A DNA stretch of 64,000 bases, from contig NZ_CP086106.1 in the NCBI RefSeq assembly GCF_016765655.2, positions 3,833,001 to 3,897,000 of the forward strand, in the 5' to 3' direction. Within the stretch, counting starts at the first letter, position 1; each line of letters starts with the position of its first letter. Shown here one piece after another: positions 17,436 to 25,514 of this stretch. The notes under the pieces are model-generated. The model did no database searches. It had not been told where the DNA came from and was given only the letters and a program-made list of their open reading frames with translations. The translations under genes were made by a program, and so were the position numbers. Origin of the DNA: Skermanella mucosa. Lineage in GTDB: Bacteria; Pseudomonadota; Alphaproteobacteria; Azospirillales; Azospirillaceae.

Positions 17436-17504
17436 ATCGGTTTCTCCTTGGGTACGCGGACGGAGCCCGCTCGACAGGCCCCGTCCCATGGCATAGAATT
17501 AGAA

Positions 17505-17522
17505 CAAACGTTTGAGTGAATC
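17505..17522 (-). promoter_or_regulatory. PsrA-like operator, site D
   Basis: The minus strand reads GATTCACTCAAACGTTTG with the perfect core CAAACGTTTG. It sits in the surE-SDR divergent gap, about 85 bases before the SDR start. Confidence 0.6.
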
Positions 17523-17606
17523 CACAGGCCATGGCTTGCGGGTCGCTCCAGGCGGGGCACCATGGCACGGGCTCCGCCCCGAAAACAGGAAACCGAGGGG
17601 AAGCGC

Positions 17607-18371
17607 ATGTTCGACTTGACGGGCAAGGTCGCCCTGATCACCGGCTCCAGCCGCGGGATCGGCCGGTCGACCGCGGAGTGCATGGCGCGGGCCGGCGCCA
17701 AGGTGGTGATCTCCAGCCGCAAGGCGGACGCCTGCGCCGCCGTTGCCGAAGAGCTGGCGGGTGCCGGCCACGAGGCGATATCGGTGCCCTGCAACATCTC
17801 CCGCAAGGAGGATCTCCGCGCCCTGGTCGATACCACCCTGGAAACCTGGGGACGAATCGACGTACTGGTCTGCAACGCCGCGACCAACCCGGTCTACGGC
17901 CCGTCGATCGAGGTCAGTGACGAGGCGTTCGACAAGATCCTGGGCACCAATCTCCGAAGCACCTTCTGGCTATGCAACATGGTCCTGCCCCAAATGGCGG
18001 AACGGGGGGACGGCTCGATCGTCCTGCTGTCCAGCATCACCGCCCTGACCGGCAATCCGGTGATCGGTATCTACGGCGTCTCCAAGGCGGCTGAGGCCCA
18101 GCTCGCCCGCAACCTGGCGGTCGAATGGGGACCGCGCGGCATCCGGGTCAACTGCATCGCGCCGGGCCTGGTGAAGACCGATTTCGCGCGGGCCCTGTGG
18201 GAGAACCCCGACCTGCTGAAGCGCGTCGAGGAACGCACGCCCTTGCGGAGGATCGGCGACCCGGACGATATTGGCGGCATCGCCACCTTCCTGGCGTCGC
18301 GCGCCGCGCAATTCATCACCGGGCAGGTCATCGTCGCAGATGGCGGCGCCACGGTTTCCGATCCGCTCTGA
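17607..18371 (+). CDS. short-chain dehydrogenase/reductase
   Basis: A 254-residue classical SDR. The start is the ATG at 17607 behind GAGGGGAAG; an ATG 15 codons earlier gives an atypical Arg/Lys-rich extension. It has the cofactor motif ITGSSRGIGRSTAECMARAG (residues about 11-30), NAATNP, the catalytic Ser in IVLLSSITAL, and YGVSKAAEAQLARNLAVEWG with Tyr and Lys. The C-terminal part is RVNCIAPGLVKTDFARALWE and the end ITGQVIVADGGATVSDPL. It probably oxidises or reduces a hydroxyacyl or keto intermediate. It lies 15 bp upstream of the APH-like kinase gene, and both seem to be expressed from the promoter with site D. Confidence 0.92.
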   Translation: MFDLTGKVALITGSSRGIGRSTAECMARAGAKVVISSRKADACAAVAEELAGAGHEAISVPCNISRKEDLRALVDTTLETWGRIDVLVCNAATNPVYGPSIEVSDEAFDKILGTNLRSTFWLCNMVLPQMAERGDGSIVLLSSITALTGNPVIGIYGVSKAAEAQLARNLAVEWGPRGIRVNCIAPGLVKTDFARALWENPDLLKRVEERTPLRRIGDPDDIGGIATFLASRAAQFITGQVIVADGGATVSDPL

Positions 18372-18386
18372 CATCCGGAGAAAGCC

Positions 18387-19454
18387 ATGACGACCAATTC
18401 CCATGCAGGAGCGGCCGACACCGGCGCGGTGCGCGACGTCCACCGGTTCGACGAGAACGCCCTGGCCGCCTATCTGAGCGCGGCCCTGCCGGGGTTTCGC
18501 GGGCCGGTGACCATAAAGCAGTTCAAGGGCGGCCAGTCCAATCCGACCTTCCTGATCGATACGCCGGACCGGCGCTATGTCCTGCGCAAGAAGCCGCCGG
18601 GCACGCTGTTGCCGTCCGCCCACCTGATCGAACGCGAATACAAGGTGATGGCCGGCCTGAAGGGCACTGGCTTTCCGGTCGCGACCCCGCACCTGCTGTG
18701 CGAGGACACCACCATCATCGGAACCGCGTTCTACGTGATGGATTTCGTCGAGGGCCGGATCTTCTGGGACCCTGCCCTGCCGGGAATGTCGGCGGACGAG
18801 CGCGCCGGCATCTTCGACGCCATGAACGACACGCTGGCCCGGCTCCACTCCGTGGACTGGCGCGCCGCGGGGCTGGCGAACTACGGCAAGCCGGACAACT
18901 ATATCGGCCGGCAGATCGACCGCTGGACGCGCCAGTACCAAGCTGCCCGGACCGAGCCCATGCCCGCCATGGACCGGCTGATCGAGTGGCTGCCCGCGAA
19001 CCGGCCCCCCGGTGACGAGACGGCGATCGCCCACGGGGATTTCCGGATCGACAACATGATCTTCCATCCGACCGAGCCGCGCGTCCTGGCCGTCCTGGAC
19101 TGGGAACTCTCCACGCTCGGCCATCCCCTGGCCGACCTCGCCTACAACTGCATGATCTGGCATCTGCCGGCCGGCCAGCGGGCCCTGACCGGCCTGGGCG
19201 GGCTAGATCTGGCGGCGCTCGGCCTGCCGACCGAGGACGAGTATGTCGCGGCCTATGCAAGGCGGACCGGGCGTTCCGGGATCGACGACTGGCGCTTCTA
19301 CATGGCGTTCGGGCTGTTCAGGATCGCCGCGATCGCCGAAGGGGTTCGCGCCCGGGCGCTCCAGGGCAACGCGAGTTCGCCCGACGCCGATGCTGTCGGC
19401 GGCATGGCGCCGCTGTTGGCGGAACTGGGATGGCAACAGGCCCGGGCGGCCTGA
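18387..19454 (+). CDS. aminoglycoside phosphotransferase-like kinase (ACAD10/LvaA-type)
   Basis: A 355-residue APH-family phosphotransferase. It has the N-lobe [20 protein letters not shown] and [20 protein letters not shown] with the ATP-binding Lys, the [19 protein letters not shown] hinge, catalytic loop [16 protein letters not shown] and metal site [20 protein letters not shown]. This subgroup accompanies acyl-CoA dehydrogenases in bacteria and is fused to one in vertebrate ACAD10 and ACAD11. LvaA of this type phosphorylates 4-hydroxyacyl-CoAs so that phosphate can be eliminated. With the ACAD10/11-like dehydrogenase and the SDR it suggests catabolism of 4-hydroxy acids; this is inferred from family and context. 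Confidence 0.88.
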   Translation: MTTNSHAGAADTGAVRDVHRFDENALAAYLSAALPGFRGPVTIKQFKGGQSNPTFLIDTPDRRYVLRKKPPGTLLPSAHLIEREYKVMAGLKGTGFPVATPHLLCEDTTIIGTAFYVMDFVEGRIFWDPALPGMSADERAGIFDAMNDTLARLHSVDWRAAGLANYGKPDNYIGRQIDRWTRQYQAARTEPMPAMDRLIEWLPANRPPGDETAIAHGDFRIDNMIFHPTEPRVLAVLDWELSTLGHPLADLAYNCMIWHLPAGQRALTGLGGLDLAALGLPTEDEYVAAYARRTGRSGIDDWRFYMAFGLFRIAAIAEGVRARALQGNASSPDADAVGGMAPLLAELGWQQARAA

Positions 19455-19483
19455 ACGACGCGTCCAAGCCGGTCGTGCGGACC

Positions 19484-19726
19484 TCAGTCCGCGGCCTTGG
19501 CCTTGGCGCGCTTGCGGACGGGTGTGGGGCGCGCCGCGTCCGACGCCTTCTTGGCGGCCTGCTTGGCCAGCCGGCGGGTAGCGAGTTCCTGTTCGAGCGC
19601 CGGCATCAGGGCCGTCGCCGCTTTCTTCTGTGCCGTCGTCCCGCTCTGTATCAGGCGCGAGGCGTTGCCGTTCAACGTATCGAGGGCACTGTCCGTCATG
19701 TCGGGAAGCTTTGCGGCAAGATCCAC
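19484..19726 (-). CDS. small basic protein of unknown function
   Basis: An 80-residue protein from a GTG start behind GGGAGGTCACC. The N-terminal half is helical (MDLAAKLPDMTDSALDTLNG) and the C-terminal half is Lys/Ala-rich (TRRLAKQAAKKASDAARPTP, then VRKRAKAKAAD), like nucleoid-associated or histone-H1-like tails. DNA or RNA binding is a guess from the tail. It is convergent with the phosphotransferase gene and downstream of cspA. Confidence 0.6.
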   Translation of the reverse strand: MDLAAKLPDMTDSALDTLNGNASRLIQSGTTAQKKAATALMPALEQELATRRLAKQAAKKASDAARPTPVRKRAKAKAAD

Positions 19727-19800
19727 GATGGTGACCTCCCTTGTTCAGGGTCGCCTTCAGAAACCGGACGGGGCCGGTTCACCTGGAAGGAGACCGGGCC

Positions 19801-19832
19801 AAAAAACAAAACGGGCGGCCGAAGCCGCCCGT
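19801..19832 (-). terminator. rho-independent terminator of cspA
   Basis: On the minus strand a 9-bp GC stem (ACGGGCGGC / GCCGCCCGT) with a 4-base TTCG loop is followed directly by TTTTGTTTTTT. It lies 11 bases after the cold-shock gene stop. Confidence 0.93.
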
Positions 19833-19842
19833 CCCGCACCAG

Positions 19843-20052
19843 TCAGAGAGCCCGGAGGCTTTCCGCCGAGCTTTTGCCGCGACGCGGGTCGCGGACGATC
19901 TCGTAGGAAAGCTTCTGGCCTTCCTGGAGATTGCCGAGGCCGGCGCGCTCGACGGCAGAGATGTGGACGAACACGTCCTGGGTGCCATCGTCCGGCTGAA
20001 TGAAGCCGAAGCCCTTGGTGCTATTGAACCATTTCACGGTGCCAGTGGACAT
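19843..20052 (-). CDS. cspA: cold-shock protein, CspA family
   Basis: A 69-residue single cold-shock domain that binds single-stranded nucleic acid and acts as an RNA chaperone. Both RNP motifs are intact: [11 protein letters not shown] (residues 13-23) and [13 protein letters not shown] (26-38). The start is the ATG at 20052 preceded by GGGAGAGACAT. Length and sequence are typical ([18 protein letters not shown]). A long untranslated leader may lie upstream, as usual for cold-shock genes, and a strong terminator follows. The symbol is by family; the genome probably has several paralogues. Confidence 0.96.
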   Translation of the reverse strand: MSTGTVKWFNSTKGFGFIQPDDGTQDVFVHISAVERAGLGNLQEGQKLSYEIVRDPRRGKSSAESLRAL

Positions 20053-20460
20053 ATGTCTCTCCCAAGCTGGCGTTGCCCCGCGCAATATCGCGGATGGGGC
20101 ATCGAGGTGACTGAGGGTAGACCAGTACCGGCACGAGGGACGGTAGACGTGGAAGACCAGAACAGCATCGACAGCCCTAATGTGGGACTCCCCGTCACCA
20201 TAAGCAAGACGCGATTTCACCGGAAGCACCAGCCGAAGGATTTAATCTCGGCATCAGGTTGCGCAAAAGATCGGCAAGAATTTCGACGACCACCTCACCG
20301 AAAGAGAGCAGGTTGGTTCTTCTCGGAAAATCGCTCATTATGTGTTAGCCCGTAAAGTCAATAACCCTAAATAGGCGGCGAAAAGGCCTTATTTTTCCAC
20401 TTTCATCCTGGCGTCTTGAGGTAAGTTGGGATGGTTTAATTTATCCCTCTGAGGAACCCA
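20053..20460. other. non-coding divergent region between cspA and the LuxR-type regulator
   Basis: This 408-bp stretch has no convincing gene. It must hold the cspA promoter and leader (minus) and the promoter of the NarL-type gene (plus). The 140 bases nearest the regulator are AT-rich. One TAAATA occurs on the plus strand near 20367; it is an isolated host copy of the motif that recurs in the phage region. Confidence 0.6.
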
Positions 20461-21147
20461 ATGCCTCCTGTACAGGTCCTTTTGATCGACCATAACAAGC
20501 TGTTCCGCGAAGGCCTGAAACTCCTTCTGAGCGGGGAGAAGTTCGAAATCTCCGGCGAAGCTCAGAACGTTGCCGAGGGCGTCTCCCTGGTGCAGGGCGG
20601 GTTGAAGGTCGAGCTCGTGCTGCTCGACATGACCTGGAACAGCGACACGGAAACCGAAACCCTCCGGACCCTGCGCGACCTCCTGCCCGACGGCCGGATC
20701 GTGCTTCTGGCGGCCGACATGGACCCGCAGCGGCTGATCTCGGCCCTTGCCGCGGGTGCGGACGGCTGCCTGATGAAGGATCTTTCGGCCGATGCCCTGA
20801 TCCAGTCGCTTCGCCTCGTCATGATGGGCGAAAAGGTGTTTCCGACCCATCTGGCGGCCCTGCTGATCAGCGGCCGGATCAACACCAGCACCATGGACAT
20901 GCCGAGCGCCCGCAAGGGCCTGTCCCAGCGTGAGGTTCAGATCGTCCGCTGCCTGCTGAACGGCGACAGCAACAAGGTGGTCGCGAACCACCTGAACATC
21001 ACGGAAGCGACCGTCAAGGTCCACCTGAAGAGCCTGCTGCGCAAGATCAACGCGACCAACCGGACCCAGGCCGCGATCTGGGCGCTCAACAACGGCTTCG
21101 CCAGCGAGCCGGCCCAGCAGCAGCAACCCACGAGCAAGGCGGGCTGA
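20461..21147 (+). CDS. LuxR/NarL-type response regulator
   Basis: A 228-residue two-domain regulator behind CTGAGGAACCC. The receiver domain covers residues 1-120 (LLIDHNKLFREGLKLLL, phosphoacceptor Asp56 in LVLLDMTWN, Lys in GCLMKDLSADALI). The second acidic-pocket residue is His (IDHN), as in other NarL/FixJ regulators. Residues 150-210 form a LuxR helix-turn-helix (LSQREVQIVRCLLNGDSNKV, then ITEATVKVHLKSLLRKI). The C-terminal tail is Gln-rich. No kinase gene lies beside it, so its signal is unknown. Confidence 0.92.
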   Translation: MPPVQVLLIDHNKLFREGLKLLLSGEKFEISGEAQNVAEGVSLVQGGLKVELVLLDMTWNSDTETETLRTLRDLLPDGRIVLLAADMDPQRLISALAAGADGCLMKDLSADALIQSLRLVMMGEKVFPTHLAALLISGRINTSTMDMPSARKGLSQREVQIVRCLLNGDSNKVVANHLNITEATVKVHLKSLLRKINATNRTQAAIWALNNGFASEPAQQQQPTSKAG

Positions 21148-21189
21148 GCGTCCGGGTCGCTCACCTCCGCCGGTCTCTACCCGCTGGTC

Positions 21190-22233
21190 TCAGTCCTGGC
21201 TGATCCGGACCAACTGCTTGCCGCGGTTGGCTCCGGCCAGCATCCCGATGAAGGCCCGCGGTGCCGCCTCGATGCCTTCGGCCACGTCCTCCTTGTAGGT
21301 GACGCGGCCTTCGCGCAGCCATCCGGCCATGGTGTGACGGAATTCCTCGGTCCTGTGGGCATGGTCGAAGACCAGGAAGCCCTCCATCCGGGCCCGCTTG
21401 ACCAGGAGCTGGCGCATCCAGCGGATCCCTATGTCGCGCTTCTCCAGCTCGTTGTAGACCGAGATGGTCCCGCAGATGATGACCCGGCCGTGCAGGGCGA
21501 TGTTCGCCATGGCCGCGTCGTGGACGGTTCCTCCGACATTGTCGAAATACACGTTCACGCCCTCGGGGCAGCTGTCGGCGACCTCCCGCGACAGGGTCTC
21601 GAAGTCCTTGGCCTTGCCTTCCGAGTCCTTGTAATTGATCGCGGCATCGAAGCCGAGCCGGTCGCGGACATAGGCGAGCTTGTCGTCCGATCCGGCGACC
21701 CCGACCACCCGGCAGCCGCGGATCCTGGCGATCTGGCCGACCACCTGCCCGACCGCGCCCGAGGCCGCCGAAACCAGGACGGTCTGTTCCGGCTGAGGCT
21801 CGCCCAGGTAAAGCAGCGCGCAATAGGCGGTCATTCCCGGCATGCCGAGCACGCCCAGGTAATAGGAGGCCGGCGCCAAGTCCGGATCGATCCGGGTGAT
21901 CCGCTCGCCCGGAAGCAAGCCGTATTCCTGCCATCCCGTGCTGGCCAGCACCATGTCGCCGGGGCGCCAGGCTGGGTGCCGGGAAGCGACGACCCGCCCG
22001 ACCGCTTCGCCGGGCATGACGCCGCCGATCTGGACCGGCTCGGCGTAGGATTTCACGGCGCTCATCCGGCCCCGCATATAGGGGTCGAGCGACAGGAAGC
22101 TGTTGCGGATCAGCACTTCGCCGTCGGCCGGATCGGTGAGCGGCACCTGTTCGATCCGGAAGTCGCCCTCGACCGGAGCCCGGTTCACCGGCCGCTCCGC
22201 GAGCACTACGCGCGTATTGTTACCCTCGGGCAT
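21190..22233 (-). CDS. NADP-dependent MDR-superfamily oxidoreductase (CurA/YncB type)
   Basis: A 347-residue zinc-free medium-chain reductase. Features: N-terminal RVVLAERPVNRAPVEGDFRI, FLSLDPYMRGRMSAVKSYA, the nucleotide fold SAASGAVGQVVGQIARIRGC, NYKDSEGK, YFDNVGGTVHDAAM, GRVIICGTISVYN, and a C-terminal LLVKRARMEGFLVFDHAHRT block typical of the prostaglandin reductase/CurA subfamily. These enzymes reduce the C=C bond of alpha,beta-unsaturated carbonyls with NADPH, often as detoxification. The start is the ATG at 22233. It is convergent with the LuxR-type gene, 42 bp apart. Confidence 0.92.
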   Translation of the reverse strand: MPEGNNTRVVLAERPVNRAPVEGDFRIEQVPLTDPADGEVLIRNSFLSLDPYMRGRMSAVKSYAEPVQIGGVMPGEAVGRVVASRHPAWRPGDMVLASTGWQEYGLLPGERITRIDPDLAPASYYLGVLGMPGMTAYCALLYLGEPQPEQTVLVSAASGAVGQVVGQIARIRGCRVVGVAGSDDKLAYVRDRLGFDAAINYKDSEGKAKDFETLSREVADSCPEGVNVYFDNVGGTVHDAAMANIALHGRVIICGTISVYNELEKRDIGIRWMRQLLVKRARMEGFLVFDHAHRTEEFRHTMAGWLREGRVTYKEDVAEGIEAAPRAFIGMLAGANRGKQLVRISQD

Positions 22234-22621
22234 GTGGCCTCTACTCCCTCGACGCTTTCTTGATGCGCTTTCGAACGAACGCGCTCTTCGTTGACGCAAC
22301 GTCCCCCATACCGGGACCGGAAAATCCGGCCAGATGGTCCTGGCGTCATGGGGGCGTGATGCGGAGGGCAGACTAGCGTCTGCATGCCGGAGGGACAAGC
22401 CTCGCCGCCTGGGGCTACCGCGGCCTGCGACCGGCAAGAAAAATGGTATCAGGCGGGAAAAGAAAAAAGGGCCGCCCGAAGGCGGCCTGAGTCTAGGGAG
22501 GAAACGCCCAAGAGAGGCGTTGCGGCATCGCTGCTGCACTGCGGAAAATGGTCTCGCGGCAAATTGGTTTCAATCAAAAAAGCAAGGTGCGTATCAGTTT
22601 TTTCGAATATGCGGGTCACGC
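22234..22621. other. non-coding region upstream of the CurA-type gene
   Basis: This 388-bp stretch holds no convincing gene. The part near 22240-22300 should carry the oxidoreductase promoter; the part near 22470 carries the terminator of the LOV-kinase operon. Short open frames on the plus strand have poor codon use and no ribosome-binding site. Confidence 0.55.
22461..22487 (-). terminator. rho-independent terminator of LOV kinase-receiver operon
   Basis: On the minus strand a 7-bp stem (GGCCGCC / GGCGGCC, loop TTCG) is followed by CCTTTTTTCTTTT. It lies about 135 bases after the receiver gene. Confidence 0.85.
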
Positions 22622-22990
22622 TCAGAAGTCCCGGACGGTGCCGCTATCGGCCAGCAGCTGGGTCAGCCGGGCCGTCAGGGCGCGGGGGCTGACCGGCTTC
22701 GCCAGCAGAACGGTCAACGGCGCGCCCAGGTGAACCTCGCCGGCATACCCCGTCACGACCACCGCCGGGAGATCCGGGCGTCGTTCACGCAGGCGATCCA
22801 GCAGTTCACGGCCCCCCATGCGCGGCATCGCCAGATCCGTGACCAAGGCTTCGGCCGGATCCCTGGCGTCCGCTTCCAGAGCCTCGATGCCGTCGCGCGC
22901 CACGGTGACCCTGTGCCCCTCTTCTTCCAATGCGTCCTGAAACATCAGCGCGATCAAAACCTCGTCCTCGGCCAAAAGCACATGCGCCAC
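22622..22990 (-). CDS. single-domain response regulator, partner of the LOV kinase
   Basis: A 122-residue receiver domain. The GTG start at 22990 lies seven bases after the kinase stop codon, behind GAGGGGTGA, which indicates translational coupling. It has the acidic pair LLAEDE, phosphoacceptor Asp in ALVTDLAMPRMGG, the switch Thr in VVVTGYAGEV and Lys in LLAKPVSPRAL. There is no output domain. As the last gene before a terminator it is the natural phosphorylation target or a phosphate sink of the hybrid kinase. Confidence 0.88.
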   Translation of the reverse strand: MAHVLLAEDEVLIALMFQDALEEEGHRVTVARDGIEALEADARDPAEALVTDLAMPRMGGRELLDRLRERRPDLPAVVVTGYAGEVHLGAPLTVLLAKPVSPRALTARLTQLLADSGTVRDF

Positions 22991-22997
22991 GTCGGCT

Positions 22998-24749
22998 TCA
23001 CCCCTCGTGCTGAAATTTTTCGGCGCCGTTCGGCCGAGCGGCCTCGCCGCCGCCCAAGGCGGCACGGATTCGTTCGGCCAGATCGCTGCGCCGGTACGGC
23101 TTGTTCAGGATATCCATGCCCGACCAATCGGCACCCGGCGCCGTCGCCTCGTCGGTGTATCCCGTGGTGAGCAGAACGGGCAGTCCGGGAAAGCGGTCCC
23201 GCACCCTCCGGGCCAACACCAGTCCGTTCATCCCTCCCGGCATGACCAGATCGGTGAACAGGAGGTCGACGGAGTCGCGATCGTCCAGCAGGTCGAGCGC
23301 CTCCTCGCCGCTCCGGGCGCAGATGACGCGATAGCCGAGGCCGCGCAGATGTGTCGCGGCCACGTGGCAAACATCGTCATTGTCCTCGACCACGAGGATG
23401 GTCCTGATCGGACCGGGAGCGGACTTGCCGTCCGCCTGTCCGATTCCGCTGACGTCCTCGGGTTCGGGAGCAGGCGTGCGCGAGGTCTCCACCGGAAAGA
23501 TCATCCGGACGGTGGTTCCCTCGCCCGTCCGGCTTTCGATTTCCAGCCTTCCATGGGACTGCTGGACGAAGCCATGGACCATGGCGAGGCCCAGGCCGGT
23601 ACCCGGCGACTTGGTCGTGAAGAAGGGCTCGGTGGCGCGCTGGGCCACCTCCGGAGCCATACCGAGTCCATCGTCGGTCACGCACAGCACGACGTAACTC
23701 CCCGGCGGAAGCTGGTGGGCGGCGGCCTTCCCGTTCACCGTCCGGGTCGCGGTCGCGACGGTCACCCTCCCGCCGTCCGGCATCGCATCGCGCGCGTTGA
23801 TCAGCACGTTGAGCAGAGCCATCTCCAAATGTACCGGATCGAGCGTGCTCGACGGCAAGCCCGGCTTGAGATCGAGACGCAGGTCGACCTTGTCGCCGAT
23901 GGTCCGGACCAGCATCTCGCTGAACTCGACCACCAGCGTATTGAGGTTTACCCGGCGCGGTTCCAGCCGCTGCTTCCGCGCGAAGGTCAGCAGCTGCTGG
24001 GTCAGCTTCGCCCCCTGCCCGGCCGCGCGGCCGGCCCGGTCGATCGCGCGGCGCAATGCCTCGTCGTTCCCGGCCCTGGACGCGGCGATCTCCAGGTTAC
24101 CGGAAATCACCTGCAGCAGGTTGTTGAAGTCATGGGAAAGACCGGCGGTGAGCTGGCCGATGGCCTCCATCTTCTGCGCCTGGCGGAAAGCCTGCTCAGA
24201 CGTGCGCCGGCGGGTCACGTCCATCTGGGACGCGAAGAAATAAAGCAGCTTTCCGTCCTGATCGAAGATCGGACCGATGAAGAGTGCGTTCCAGAACGGG
24301 GTGCCGTCGCGCCGGTAGTTAAGGATATCTACCGCGACCGCCCGCTGCTCGGTGAGCGCAGTGCGAATTTCGTCCACCGCCTCGGGATCCGTCTGCGGAC
24401 CCTGGAGGAACCGGCAATTCCGTCCCAGCACCTCGCTCTCGTCGTACTGGGTCAACTCGAGGAAAGCGAGGTTGGAGAAGACGATCGGATTGTCCGGCTG
24501 GTTCGGGTCGGTAACCAGCATCGGCATGCGTGTCATCTCGACGGCGGCGAAGAACACGCTGCTGCGGTCGTCCAGGCCGGGTCGCGTGATGTAGCCCTCT
24601 TCCCAATGACGGGCGCCTGGAATTCCCGTCGGGGAATAGACGTGGCGGCTGTCCAGATCCCTGGTGGCGGGCAAGCCGGCGCTTTGTCCGCCGCCTTCGA
24701 CATCGAGCGATCTTTCATCGCCTGTCCTGTTGTTCTTCCCACCAACCAT
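22998..24749 (-). CDS. LOV-domain hybrid sensor histidine kinase (blue-light receptor)
   Basis: A 583-residue soluble protein when started at the ATG at 24749; a GTG 11 codons upstream is possible. The LOV domain covers residues about 65-180 with the flavin-reactive Cys112 in GRNCRFLQGP, YRRDGTPFWNALFIGPIFDQ and the FFASQMDVT end. A HisKA dimerisation domain has His206 in GLSHDFNNLLQ. The ATPase domain (310-420) has LINARDAMPDGG, DDGLGM and GTGLGLAMVHGFV. A C-terminal receiver has Asp500 (LLFTDLVMPGG) and Lys550. Blue light should form a Cys-flavin adduct and change autophosphorylation. It is cotranscribed with the following single receiver. Confidence 0.93.
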   Translation of the reverse strand: MVGGKNNRTGDERSLDVEGGGQSAGLPATRDLDSRHVYSPTGIPGARHWEEGYITRPGLDDRSSVFFAAVEMTRMPMLVTDPNQPDNPIVFSNLAFLELTQYDESEVLGRNCRFLQGPQTDPEAVDEIRTALTEQRAVAVDILNYRRDGTPFWNALFIGPIFDQDGKLLYFFASQMDVTRRRTSEQAFRQAQKMEAIGQLTAGLSHDFNNLLQVISGNLEIAASRAGNDEALRRAIDRAGRAAGQGAKLTQQLLTFARKQRLEPRRVNLNTLVVEFSEMLVRTIGDKVDLRLDLKPGLPSSTLDPVHLEMALLNVLINARDAMPDGGRVTVATATRTVNGKAAAHQLPPGSYVVLCVTDDGLGMAPEVAQRATEPFFTTKSPGTGLGLAMVHGFVQQSHGRLEIESRTGEGTTVRMIFPVETSRTPAPEPEDVSGIGQADGKSAPGPIRTILVVEDNDDVCHVAATHLRGLGYRVICARSGEEALDLLDDRDSVDLLFTDLVMPGGMNGLVLARRVRDRFPGLPVLLTTGYTDEATAPGADWSGMDILNKPYRRSDLAERIRAALGGGEAARPNGAEKFQHEG

Positions 24750-25071
24750 GAACCGCCGTCCGTCCCGAGTCGTAAAACACACCAGATACCGTCACGACCT
24801 TGAACCGAGGTCGTTTCGCAGGAGCAGGTTCCATGGGAAAGCCGCGCCTGAACAGAGTCACTCCAGTACGGCATGACGGAGCTAAACGCGGGATCGAAGG
24901 GGTTGTTCCAGTCGAATGCCCCGAAATTCTACCCTCTATGCGCCGCACCGCCATGGAACCGGTTCGGCCGGCCGTCCGGCGCACATGATCTAACCGGACA
25001 TCCACTCTTGTGTGGATGATATGTATGCATACATCATCCCGGCAAAACATCCATACAACTGGTAGACCCTC
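24750..25071. other. non-coding divergent region between LOV kinase and DUF983 gene
   Basis: This 322-bp gap carries promoters for the kinase (minus) and the DUF983 gene (plus). Short overlapping plus-strand frames are not credible. Its last 75 bases contain the inverted repeats listed separately. Confidence 0.55.
24999..25039. promoter_or_regulatory. two overlapping inverted repeats, probable operator
   Basis: CATCCAC and GTGGATG (six bases apart) form one inverted repeat. The second is a perfect 14-base palindrome ATGTATGCATACAT framed by GGATGAT and ATCATCC. TGTATGCATACA has the shape of a GntR-family operator. The DUF983 start lies 33 bases downstream, and a GntR-type (MocR) regulator gene follows it. 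Confidence 0.5.
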
Positions 25072-25461
25072 ATGGAACCCTATAGCGAGCCTCTCGGAAA
25101 AAGTTCTCTGGAACTCGGTGCGCGAGGGCTCTGCCCCCGATGCGGCAAAGGTCATATCTTCAAGGGCTTCCTGACGCTGGCGAAGCAATGCGAGGTCTGC
25201 GGGCTCGACTACTCCTTCGCCGATCCGGCGGACGGCCCTGCCTTCTTCGCCATGTCGATCGTAAGCTTTCCTCTCGTCGGCTTCGCCGCCTGGCTGGAAC
25301 TGGCCTTCCAGGCTCCGATCTGGGTCCACCTCATCACGACCTTGCCGCTGCTGGTACTGTCCTGCCTGGCCTTGCTACGGCCCTTGAAGGGGTGGCTGGT
25401 CTGTTCGCAATACATCAACAAGGCGAACGAAGGCCGCTTGACCCCGCGCGACCAGCCCTGA
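25072..25461 (+). CDS. DUF983 family membrane protein
   Basis: A 129-residue protein. The N-terminus carries a zinc-ribbon-like pair, GLCPRCGKGHIFKGFL (residues about 19-34) and CEVCGLDYSF (about 40-49), followed by two hydrophobic segments (AMSIVSFPLVGFAAWLEL and LITTLPLLVLSCLALLRPL). This is the standard layout of DUF983 proteins, which in other alphaproteobacteria lie near cytochrome oxidase or NUDIX genes; the function is unknown. The palindromic operator candidate lies just upstream, and the MocR gene starts 53 bp after its stop. Confidence 0.9.
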   Translation: MEPYSEPLGKSSLELGARGLCPRCGKGHIFKGFLTLAKQCEVCGLDYSFADPADGPAFFAMSIVSFPLVGFAAWLELAFQAPIWVHLITTLPLLVLSCLALLRPLKGWLVCSQYINKANEGRLTPRDQP

Positions 25462-25514
25462 CAAATGCCGGATACGGTCGGCGACCAAGTCGGAATTCGG
25501 AGGGGGAGCGCAGT

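Noticed and set aside
22262-22285. Sequence with cgaacgaacg before the CurA-type gene as a sixth PsrA-like site
   Set aside because: It lacks GATTGA and the GTTTG half and is not palindromic in the same way.
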